A stretch of DNA of 50,272 nt from an uncultured Bacillota bacterium (GTDB lineage Bacteria; Bacillota; Clostridia; Oscillospirales; Oscillospiraceae). The notes beneath the pieces were generated by a model. The model saw only the letters and a list, made by a program, of their open reading frames with translations, had not been told where the DNA came from and made no database searches. Each line of letters starts with the position of its first letter. The stretch's first letter is position 1. The position numbers and the translations under genes are program-made. The DNA lies in assembly GCA_947383275.1 (NCBI GenBank), contig CANDCW010000011.1:1-50272 (forward strand), given 5' to 3'. This document shows, piece by piece, positions 15,714-23,149 of the stretch.

Positions 15714-17586
15714 CACCTGTGACCTCCTTCAAGCAAATGACCGCCTGTGTGCCTTGCCCCGGGACGCTGTTCAGACAGATCGTTCCGCTCTGCCGTTCGA
15801 CCTCCTGCCGGACGTAACCAAGTCCCATTCCCGTGGAACCAGTTCCGGACCAGCCAATTTCAAAAGCCTGTTCCAACTGCTCTTGATTCATTCCAATCCC
15901 GTTGTCCTCCACACGGATTTGGACGATTCCATCCACTGCTCTTGCACTGAGGCGGATGATTCCAATCTCTGGGTCCACGGCCCGCTGTGCGTTTTCCAAC
16001 AGATTGACCACTGCCCGGACCATCCGAATCTGGTTGATGGAGACCACAGCTTTCGGGCATTCAAGTTGAACCTGAAGCAGCTGCTCTGGTAAAAAGCCGC
16101 TGATATTCATTAGGATTGAATGAAAAAATTCTTCGACCGAAATCTTGCTCTGGTTATCCTCGTCCAGAATGTCGGATACCATTGTGGACATATGCTCCGA
16201 CGCATGAGAAATACGTTCCAGATATTCCAGAATCAGCGGATTATCTTCCATCATTTGGGATAAATCTGTAAGCCCTCGGATTGTATTGAGCGGCGTCTTT
16301 AAGTCGTGGACCAAACTTTGCGCCTCACCTATGCCGCGCAGACGGAGCATTTCCAATCTGGCGCGGTATAGGTCCTCTGTCATGTGCCGGTTTCGCTCCG
16401 TCTCGGTTTGGACCCGGTGATCTTTGACCAGAAGCTGGAGGTGGATCGCGCTGCACAAAACCAAGGCAAGGAAGATGGCCAAGGCAAAATACGTCAGTTC
16501 CTCCCCACACCCCATAGCCAGCGCACCGGATTTGATGTCGGAGGAAATTTCACCCTGACCAAATCCGTAATCTGTAAGGGCGAGAACGACGTCCAAAAAC
16601 TGTATTCCCATATATGGGGTCGTCAACGCAATGATTTTTTGCGGCAGGCTGACAGAAAAAAGGTTGAGATGGGACAGGACCAGGACGTATACGACCAGCA
16701 GTATGGCAGGTGACCCGAAACTATATTTGATTCCGTACAGCGGTTCAATCAGCAAATAAATAGAGGGTATAATACACAGCGGGATTAAGGCGGGCAAAAA
16801 GGAGAGCGTTTGCCCATCCCGGCTGATATCAAGGGATTCCGTCAGAATAAAGCTCCCTAAGTAATTGGGGACGGACCTCAGACAATTCAGAAGCACCACC
16901 TTAATAACACACAGGAACAGGAGACTGATTTGGTCCTCCTCCAAAGCCTGCCGGAAGGTCTTGTAAATTCCCAGTGTCTGTTCCGTCAAAAACGCCGGAC
17001 ACAGCAGTGCGTATACAAGCAGTATCAGCCCCAATGCCAGCTGCTTTTTTTGTTCTGAGATACCGGGAGCAAACCAGAGCTGTGCAATCTTGAAAGGCTT
17101 CGCAACCTTTCGTACCGCTTGATGGTGTTTGGTATTGATGATACCACTGGCGCCGTAGAGCTGGTACAGCGGCGTACCGGGGATACAAACGGAGTCATGC
17201 AGCGTTGCCACACCCGGAACGAAGCGGTGAATTTCCAATTCTGCCACGTCCTGAATCAATGTACCGCCATAGTAGACGTTAAGAAGTTGATGCCCCCGAC
17301 ATATTCCAAGGATGGGTTTGTTCAAAGCTGCTGCGGTATCCAGCATCTTCAGCTGCGCCATGTCAAGCTCAGGATCTATCTCATTATAGGCGGTATTTTG
17401 TTCTCCGTAATGGGATGGATCAACATCGGGCAGCCCACCAGGGAGAATAACCCCATCACACGCTGCAATATCAGATGGGTCCATACTGAAAAATGCTTGA
17501 CCCCCGCTGTTTTCTACAGCGGTCTGGGTAATCTGTGGTATACGAAACGGATCATCAGCAGGTCCGGCAATCAAAATGTTTTTCAT
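15703..17586 (-). CDS. Fusion: partial gamma-glutamyl hydrolase (C26) domain, six membrane helices, histidine kinase
   Basis: A 627-residue protein. Residues 1 to about 174 are a class I glutamine-amidotransferase-like gamma-glutamyl hydrolase: DGVILPGGLPDVDPSHYGEQ, nucleophile Cys96 in GICRGHQLLNVYYGGTLIQD and NTKHHQAV. The domain stops at FAPG, so the C-terminal WHPE-type His and Glu of the triad are missing. About six helices follow (187-200, 219-236, 262-280, 293-310, 317-337, 365-385), then a dimerisation helix with His427 in SLVHDLKTPLNTIRGL and an ATPase domain with N-box NLLENAQRA (529-537), DNGIGM and GMGLGY. The kinase part looks complete and pairs with the downstream regulator. The joint at residues 172-178 could be an evolved sensor fusion or a deletion scar. 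The ATG at 17584-17586 has an AGAGGG site. Operator copy B lies upstream. Confidence 0.85.
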   Translation of the reverse strand: MKNILIAGPADDPFRIPQITQTAVENSGGQAFFSMDPSDIAACDGVILPGGLPDVDPSHYGEQNTAYNEIDPELDMAQLKMLDTAAALNKPILGICRGHQLLNVYYGGTLIQDVAELEIHRFVPGVATLHDSVCIPGTPLYQLYGASGIINTKHHQAVRKVAKPFKIAQLWFAPGISEQKKQLALGLILLVYALLCPAFLTEQTLGIYKTFRQALEEDQISLLFLCVIKVVLLNCLRSVPNYLGSFILTESLDISRDGQTLSFLPALIPLCIIPSIYLLIEPLYGIKYSFGSPAILLVVYVLVLSHLNLFSVSLPQKIIALTTPYMGIQFLDVVLALTDYGFGQGEISSDIKSGALAMGCGEELTYFALAIFLALVLCSAIHLQLLVKDHRVQTETERNRHMTEDLYRARLEMLRLRGIGEAQSLVHDLKTPLNTIRGLTDLSQMMEDNPLILEYLERISHASEHMSTMVSDILDEDNQSKISVEEFFHSILMNISGFLPEQLLQVQLECPKAVVSINQIRMVRAVVNLLENAQRAVDPEIGIIRLSARAVDGIVQIRVEDNGIGMNQEQLEQAFEIGWSGTGSTGMGLGYVRQEVERQSGTICLNSVPGQGTQAVICLKEVTGDVP

Positions 17587-17651
17587 ATGGTATTCCCTCT
17601 TACTCTTGGCAGATAATTATTTTAATATTAAAGTGTTCAGCTCTAAATTTC

Positions 17652-17694
17652 AAAGACAAATTACTTAATAGTGTTATATCTATTTTCATATAAC
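17652..17694 (+). promoter_or_regulatory. Candidate LysR-type operator, copy B
   Basis: A 43-bp motif with core GTTATATCTATTTTCATATAAC-like dyad (arms GTTATAT and ATATAAC). It lies 66 bp upstream of the kinase-fusion start, between that start and the LysR terminator. It agrees with copy A at 36 of 43 positions. Confidence 0.6.
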
Positions 17695-17710
17695 GCTTGT
17701 GTAGAACCTA

Positions 17711-17760
17711 AAAAACAGGGGCGTCCAACCGGATCATACCGATTGGACGCCCCCTGTTTT
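17711..17760. terminator. Terminator of the LysR gene
   Basis: A long near-perfect inverted repeat (AAAAACAGGGG.CGTCCAA at 17711-17728 against TTGGACGCCCCCTGTTTT at 17743-17760) ends directly at the LysR stop codon. Flanking A and T runs make it work on either strand. Confidence 0.85.
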
Positions 17761-18702
17761 TTAAACAATGTTGTCTTTCATAAAATCAATCAGCTGCTGC
17801 TGCACCGGATTTGCATTTCGCTGGGCGTAGGAGAGGTAAATGCTCCGTACAGCCAAGGGATCATCTAACTGATAAAAAACAACTTGATCGGTTGGAATAA
17901 CGTGTTCCGGAATCGTGGAGCGAAGGAACGTGACCCCCTGGCCCTCCAGAACCAGGTAGTAGGCCGTCATCATCTGAGCCAGATACAGAGTCACCTTGGG
18001 GGTAAATCCAGCGTTTTTGCACAGCTGGAGACTGCGCTGATGGATATCGTTCCCCTCTTTCAGCAGGAGGAAGTTTTCTTTTGCAAATGCCTCCAGAGGA
18101 ACGGGAGGACGGCGGTCGCCGGTTTGAGTACGGGCCAGGAATCCCTCGAAAGAATAGCGGTACTGCTCCAGCTCTTTGTTGACAGGATCGCTGGCAGGGA
18201 CTGCTAATACGATTTCCTCAGAGGACCAGAGGATGGAGTGGACCCGGCTGTTGGCGGGTCGTTCCGCCTCCAGGAGAAAATCCAGATGCCCATTGAGAAG
18301 CTTTTCCAAAAGCGTTTTGTTGTCGCCCTCAGTAAAGGTCAGTGTCACTTGAGGGTATTGCAGACAAAAATCTTTCATCAGAGCGGGGAGAACATAGGTA
18401 CAGAAAAACATAGAGCTGCCGATGTGAAGTTCGGTCCGTCCCACATCCCGGAGCAGCTTGAAATGTTCGCTCATCTCCGCTTCAATCGCTGAGATCTCTT
18501 CAAATTTTTCAATATAGTACCGTCCCGCCTCAGTCAGGGAAATAGGATTTGTGCTCCGGTCAAACAGGGGCAGACCCAACTCCTCCTCCGCTTTTTTGAT
18601 CGTGGCGCTCAGCCAGGGCTGGGAGACATATAGCTTTCTTGCCGCCTTGGAGAAGCTCTTTTCCTGATAGACCGCATAGATATATTCTTTATAATTCGTC
18701 AT
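17761..18702 (-). CDS. LysR-family transcriptional regulator
   Basis: A 313-residue LysR protein. The N-terminal winged helix-turn-helix is clear (KSFSKAARKLYVSQPWLSAT, IKKAEEELGLPLFDRS, then PISLTEAGRYY), followed by the two-lobed effector domain from about residue 90 (TELHIGSSMFFCTYVLPALM). It is divergent from the SDR gene, the classic LysR arrangement. A 43-bp motif (copy C) covers its own leader, and two more copies lie upstream of the flavodoxin-family gene and the kinase-fusion gene. Autoregulation and control of these three targets are inferred from the motif. The ribosome site is GGGGG, 7 bp before the ATG. Confidence 0.93.
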   Translation of the reverse strand: MTNYKEYIYAVYQEKSFSKAARKLYVSQPWLSATIKKAEEELGLPLFDRSTNPISLTEAGRYYIEKFEEISAIEAEMSEHFKLLRDVGRTELHIGSSMFFCTYVLPALMKDFCLQYPQVTLTFTEGDNKTLLEKLLNGHLDFLLEAERPANSRVHSILWSSEEIVLAVPASDPVNKELEQYRYSFEGFLARTQTGDRRPPVPLEAFAKENFLLLKEGNDIHQRSLQLCKNAGFTPKVTLYLAQMMTAYYLVLEGQGVTFLRSTIPEHVIPTDQVVFYQLDDPLAVRSIYLSYAQRNANPVQQQLIDFMKDNIV

Positions 18703-18712
18703 TTTGCGTCCC

Positions 18713-18755
18713 CCTATACGAAAATAGATATAACATCTTCAAGTTTTTCGTATTT
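18713..18755 (-). promoter_or_regulatory. Candidate LysR-type operator, copy C, in the LysR/SDR divergent region
   Basis: Read on the minus strand, it shares the core TGTTATATCTATTTTCGTAT with copy B and the flanking AAATACGAA with copy A. It contains a long-spaced dyad (ATACGAAAA and TTTTCGTAT). It starts 11 bp upstream of the LysR ATG and 90 bp upstream of the SDR ATG, as expected for a LysR binding region. Confidence 0.65.
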
Positions 18756-18845
18756 TACTTTTCTCAAATTTTGTGGCTAAATGATATCAGAAAAAACAAC
18801 AAAGCGCAAGATATTTCTACTTATCATCATTTGGGAGGTATTATT

Positions 18846-19634
18846 ATGGACTTGGGTTTGAAGAATAAAGTGGTTTTGTGCATGGCCTCCGCCGCTGGTT
18901 TGGGCAAGGGCATTGCCACCGAGATGGCCCGGGAGGGGGCTAGCGTGATGCTCAGCGGCCACAACGCGGACAGGCTGGCCGCTGCGCAGGCAGACATTGA
19001 AAAAGAGACCGGCAATCGGCCAGAGGCATATCTGTGTGATGTCAATAAGGCGGAGGACGTCCAGGCCCTGGTGGAGCATACGGTCAACACACTGGGGGAT
19101 ATCTACGCTCTGGTCAACATGGGCCCCGGCCCCAAGCCCGGCCCCTTTGACTCCTTTGCCGACAGCGACTGGGAAAACGCCTTCAACAGCTGCCTGCTGT
19201 CTTACGTCCGATCCATTCGGGCTGTGCTGCCCTCCATGCGCCGGCTGGGCGGAGGCCGCATTCTCAACTCCACCAGCTCCTCCGTCAAGGACTGTCTGGA
19301 CAACCTGATTCTGTCCAATACCATGCGCATGGGTGTGGTGGGTATGAGCAAGACCCTGTCCTCCGAGCTGGGCAAAGACAATATCCTGATCAATGTCATC
19401 GGCCCTGGCCGCATCGGAACGGACCGTATTACCAACCTGAACGCCATTCGAGCGGAAAAGGCGGGTATCTCTGTGGCCGAGTATGAGAAGGAGGACTTAA
19501 AGTCCTTCCCCTTGGGACGCTACGGCACGGTGGACGAATATGGCCGGCTGGCCGCGTTCCTCTGCTCCGAGGCCAACACCTACATCTCCGGGCAGACCAT
19601 CCTGGTGGACGGCGGATTGACGCGGGCCTACTGA
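18846..19634 (+). CDS. SDR-family oxidoreductase with atypical active site
   Basis: A 262-residue short-chain dehydrogenase/reductase. The dinucleotide loop is ASAAGLGKGIA near the N-terminus, Asp65-type adenine contact lies in YLCDVNKAED, and the C-terminal GQTILVDGG is typical. The catalytic Ser is in NSTSSSVKD. Where the classical Tyr-x-x-x-Lys pair should be, the sequence reads LILSNTMRMGVVGMSKTLSS, so Tyr and Lys appear to be Ser and Arg, a variant I recall from a subgroup of FabG-like SDRs. Chemistry and substrate are therefore uncertain. The ATG at 18846 follows GGGAGGT. The gene is divergent from LysR and is probably its main target. Confidence 0.88.
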   Translation: MDLGLKNKVVLCMASAAGLGKGIATEMAREGASVMLSGHNADRLAAAQADIEKETGNRPEAYLCDVNKAEDVQALVEHTVNTLGDIYALVNMGPGPKPGPFDSFADSDWENAFNSCLLSYVRSIRAVLPSMRRLGGGRILNSTSSSVKDCLDNLILSNTMRMGVVGMSKTLSSELGKDNILINVIGPGRIGTDRITNLNAIRAEKAGISVAEYEKEDLKSFPLGRYGTVDEYGRLAAFLCSEANTYISGQTILVDGGLTRAY

Positions 19635-19723
19635 TTTTGGTGTTCTTCTTTCTCCCATGCAGACCTCCCCCAAGCAACGCCTGGCCTGCCCATTTGCTCT
19701 GATGGCTGGTCAGGCTCATTATT

Positions 19724-19785
19724 TGCTGGGGTGAGATAACGTAACCGTTTTTGAATGGTACGCTATCTTGCCCCAGCATTTTGCT
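19724..19785 (+). terminator. Terminator after the SDR gene
   Basis: Arms TGCTGGGGTGAGATA and TATCTTGCCCCAGCA (19724-19738 and 19764-19778) with one bulge, followed by TTTTGCTTTT. It ends the SDR transcript and separates it from the integrative-element end. Confidence 0.7.
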
Positions 19786-19792
19786 TTTGGCC

Positions 19793-21331
19793 CTAAACGA
19801 CAACGCTTTTGACATCAGCGCCGATCTGCCTGAAATAAGAAACGCTTTCCGTGGGCTGGTCGCCGGTGTCTACCTTGCCCACGAAGCTGTAAAAGATTTC
19901 GATTTTGCGGGTGTTGGTGTTCTTGTCCAATTCGTAGACCAAAATGCGGTCGATAAACTCATGGACATTTTCATAGGTCAATTCGCTGATCTCCGTGTAC
20001 CGGCGTACCAGGGCGACAAACCTTTTCACATCGGCGCTGCGCTCGGCGGCGGTGTCGATCTCCTTTTTCAACTCCGCGGCCCGCTTTGTCAGCTCCCGTT
20101 TCTCGTCCTCATAGCCGGAGGTCAGAAACACAAACTGTTCATTCGATAACCGGCCCAATGCGTTGTCCTCGTACAGCTTGCGGAATAAAAGGTTGATCTC
20201 GCCCAGCCGGGCTTCCGCCTTGTCAAGTTCCTTGCGCTGGTGGCCCAGCGCCTTTTTCATGGCCTGTTCGCTGCACTCGGTAGCGGTCTGAATAAACTCC
20301 TGCTCATGCCCTTTCACATAGGACATGATACGCTGCAAGTCGGCCAGGACAAGTTCTTTCAGCACACTTTTTCGGATGTAGTGCGTCGTGCAAAGAAAAT
20401 CATTTCTGGCCCGGTTGCGGTAGTTGCCGCAGGTGTAAGCGTGTTTCCGCTCCGGCGTTCCGGCTCCTTTTTGGAGATACATTTTGTAGCCGCAATCTCC
20501 GCAGAACAGCAGCCCGGAAAACAGGTCGATTTCATCAGACTTGGTGGGGCGGTGGCGGGTGGCGATGCGCTTTTGAGCAAGTGCAAAGGTTTCCTCGTCA
20601 ATCAGCGGTTCGTGGGTGTTGGGGAAGAAATACCGCTTGTCCTCCGCATTTTTCCGTGTCTTTTTGGACTTATAGGACACCTTGTAGGTTTTCGCCGTGA
20701 TGGTATGGCCCAAATATTCCTGCCGGGCGAGAATGTCATACAGCGTCTTTTCAGGCCAGTTGTACCAGGCGTTCAGTTGGGGGCGGGGATGCTGGGTTCT
20801 TCCTGTTCGGCGGTAGCGGAGTTCTCCAACAGTCAAAATCTCGTTGTCCCGCAGCCAGTTTTGAATTTCACAGATACGGTCGCCCCGCACATACATGGCG
20901 AAAATCTGCTTGACAACATGGGCCGTTTCCGGGTCAGGAATGAGATGATTGCGGTCGTTCGGGTCTGCGATATACCCATAGGGGACTTCTCCGTTGACAC
21001 GTTCGCCCCGCTGGGCCTTGGCCTGCTTCACCGCCCGGATTTTCTTGGACGTATCGCGGGCGTAAAATTCATTAAACCAATTCCGCAGGGGGGTAAACTC
21101 GTTATCTTCCCTTGCTGTGTCCACGCCGTCGTTAATGGCGATGTAGCGCACCTCATATTCCGGGAACACGATTTCGATAAGCTCCCCGGTTTTCAGGTAG
21201 TTCCGGCCCAGGCGGGAAAGGTCTTTCGTTATGACCGTCGCCACGTTCCCGGCCTCAACCTCGCGGAGCATGGCTTGCAGCCCCTCACGCTCGAAACTCA
21301 CCCCGGAAAAGCCATCATCAGAAAGTGTCAA
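19793..21331 (-). pseudogene. Large serine recombinase, catalytic N-terminus missing
   Basis: A resolvase-type large serine recombinase of the Tn4451 TnpX/TndX kind. The surviving 510 residues start at LSDDGFSGVSFEREGLQAML and continue VITKDLSRLGRNYLKTGEL, the recombinase domain (VNGEVPYGYIADPNDRNHLI), a zinc ribbon (LLFCGDCGYKMYL ... YTCGNY), a coiled coil (about 345-430) and the C-terminal VRRYTEISELTYENVHEFID block with HTH-like end. About 60-70 N-terminal residues are gone, including the nucleophile Ser of the YxRxS motif, so it cannot catalyse recombination. The break at about 21325 falls in a GAAAGTGTC...AAAACCAAAAA sequence repeated 93 bp away, suggesting disruption by another element. 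Confidence 0.85.
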
Positions 21332-21383
21332 GGGAAAACCAAAAAATTATAAAAATTTTTCTCGGAGGAAATAAAACAATCTC

Positions 21384-21439
21384 CTTTTTGGTTTTTATTG
21401 GACACTATCGGGTGAAAGTGTCCTGTAAAAACCAAAAAG
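21384..21439. repeat. 23-bp inverted repeat at the recombinase break
   Basis: Left arm 21384-21406 (starts CTTTTTGGTTTTTA, ends GGACACT) and right arm 21417-21439 (starts AGTGTCC, ends TAAAAACCAAAAAG) match at 21 of 23 positions across a 10-base loop. A diverged direct copy of the right arm (GAAAGTGTC, 5 bases, AAAACCAAAAA) lies at 21323-21347, exactly where the truncated recombinase loses its reading frame. It could be an attachment-site or element end, or a hairpin. Confidence 0.6.
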
Positions 21440-21455
21440 CAACTCATTTTAAGCA

Positions 21456-21490
21456 GTGTGGGGAACGGAGAAAGGAGCCGTTCCCCACAC
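21456..21490 (-). terminator. Hairpin downstream of the recombinase triplet
   Basis: Perfect 13-bp arms GTGTGGGGAACGG (21456-21468) and its complement (21478-21490), 37 bp past the stop of the third recombinase. There is no strong T-run, so termination is probable but not certain. Confidence 0.6.
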
Positions 21491-21526
21491 ATACATTGTC
21501 GATCAAATCAACCACAAGCCTGTTTG

Positions 21527-23149
21527 TTATACCCGCATAGCTGTATCCTCCTCCGCAAGAAGTTTCATATAGTCCTCGTTAAAATTCCATGCAATTTCAA
21601 TCCGATTTCCATTGTAGATCTGAATGGAGTGAATCAGCACCTCAACCATATCCCGATTCAAGGTCCGCAAGTTACTGAGCGGTTTCAAGCTGTTGATCTG
21701 CTCACAGCTGACAGTATCCATATCAGGGAGAATGCTGCCACTGTCCTGTTCCAAGGCGTCCAGCTGCCGCTTTTGCTCCATAATGGCGGCATCAATCTTT
21801 TTGCAGCGGTTTTTGTAATCGCTCTGCGATACCTCGCCCAAATCATAGCTCAGATAGGCCTCCGCTTTCCGTGTCTCCAGCTGAGCGATTTGTTTCTGAA
21901 TACGCTGCTGGGCTGACTGAGCACGATTTTGTGCCGTCTGGATTTGTTTTTCCTTTCGGTCAAGGCGCTTCTCTGTCTTTTTCGCCAACTGAGCTTGAAA
22001 CCGGATGGAGGCCAGAACCGCTTGAATCAGGTCTGTCTCAAACAGGCGGATTTTTTTGCAGTCATCTGTTCCGTTCCATGCCCTGCCATCGCAGGTGTAG
22101 TAGACGCCCTGTGCAATCTCATGGCGTATCAACGCCGCGCCGCAGTGGCCGCATCTTAGCTTTCGAGAAAACAGTCTCCGTTTCATGGGGCCCAGCTTCC
22201 GAGTGGGCCAGGCCGTTTCAATCTTTGCTTGTACCTGGTCAAAGATTTCCTGAGAGATAATCGCCTCAAACGCTCCAGGAACGATGACCCAATCATCTTT
22301 TTCGATTGCCTTGGCTGAGTGGATGTTCCCCAGTTCGCTCAGTGTGGTTTTCAGTGCCACCAGCTTGCCGGTGTACCGCTCGTCCCGCAGGATTTTTCCA
22401 ATCGTAGTGGCCCGCCAGAAATTATCGGTGCGTTCCGAGTTCCAAAGCTGACGTTTGGACCCCAGCGCCCTCTTATGCTGGGCTGGCGTAGGGATACCAT
22501 CCTCATTCAGCCGTTTGGCTATTTCCGTGGAGGTGAGTCCCTCTGCATACCAGTTGAACATCCGCTGTACCACCGGGGCCGTCTCCGGATCGGGAATCCA
22601 AGTCCGTTTGTCCTCCGGGGATTTGAGATAACCATAGACCGGATAAGCAGATATACACTGGCCCCGCTGGGCGTACAGCCGCTTGGCCGCTTTGGATTTC
22701 TGGGATAGGTCTCGGCTGTACATTTCGTTAATCAAGTTTAATAGACCGTTATTGATATTGCCAGCGGTGCCGTAGGGAAAATCATAGCTGTCGTAACAAT
22801 CGTTGACAGAGATGAACCGGATGCCCAGGGCCGGGAAAACCTGTTCCAGGTAACGGCCGGACTCAATGTAGTCCCTGGCAAAGCGGGAAAAGTCCTTCAC
22901 AATGATGCAGTCGATTTCGTGCCGGCGGGCAGCGTCCAGCATGGCGCGCATTCCCGGCCGGTCCAGGTTGGTTCCGCTGCGGCCATCGTCCAAAAACTCC
23001 AAAATTGTGCAGTTGGAAAATTCACGGTGGCTTTCAAGATAACAGTCCAGCAGCTTTCGCTGGTTAACCACACTGTTGCTTTCTGCTTTATCGCCCATCC
23101 TGATGTCCTCGTCAGCGGAGGACAGTCGGATATATTTTGCCGCCGTCAT
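21527..23149 (-). CDS. Large serine recombinase 3 of a triplet
   Basis: A 540-residue site-specific recombinase that would integrate or excise its element. The catalytic N-terminal domain has nucleophile Ser10 (KYIRLS), DDGRSGTNLDRPGM and VKDFSRFARDYIESG. The recombinase domain (YPVYGYLKSPEDKRTWIPDP) and a zinc ribbon (LRCGHCGAAL ... YYTCDG) follow, then a coiled coil (about residues 395-475) and a C-terminal MVEVLIHSIQIYNGNRIEI block. All core elements look intact. The ATG overlaps the stop of recombinase 2 (ATGA). Three such genes in one coupled operon imply that they act together. Confidence 0.93.
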   Translation of the reverse strand: MTAAKYIRLSSADEDIRMGDKAESNSVVNQRKLLDCYLESHREFSNCTILEFLDDGRSGTNLDRPGMRAMLDAARRHEIDCIIVKDFSRFARDYIESGRYLEQVFPALGIRFISVNDCYDSYDFPYGTAGNINNGLLNLINEMYSRDLSQKSKAAKRLYAQRGQCISAYPVYGYLKSPEDKRTWIPDPETAPVVQRMFNWYAEGLTSTEIAKRLNEDGIPTPAQHKRALGSKRQLWNSERTDNFWRATTIGKILRDERYTGKLVALKTTLSELGNIHSAKAIEKDDWVIVPGAFEAIISQEIFDQVQAKIETAWPTRKLGPMKRRLFSRKLRCGHCGAALIRHEIAQGVYYTCDGRAWNGTDDCKKIRLFETDLIQAVLASIRFQAQLAKKTEKRLDRKEKQIQTAQNRAQSAQQRIQKQIAQLETRKAEAYLSYDLGEVSQSDYKNRCKKIDAAIMEQKRQLDALEQDSGSILPDMDTVSCEQINSLKPLSNLRTLNRDMVEVLIHSIQIYNGNRIEIAWNFNEDYMKLLAEEDTAMRV

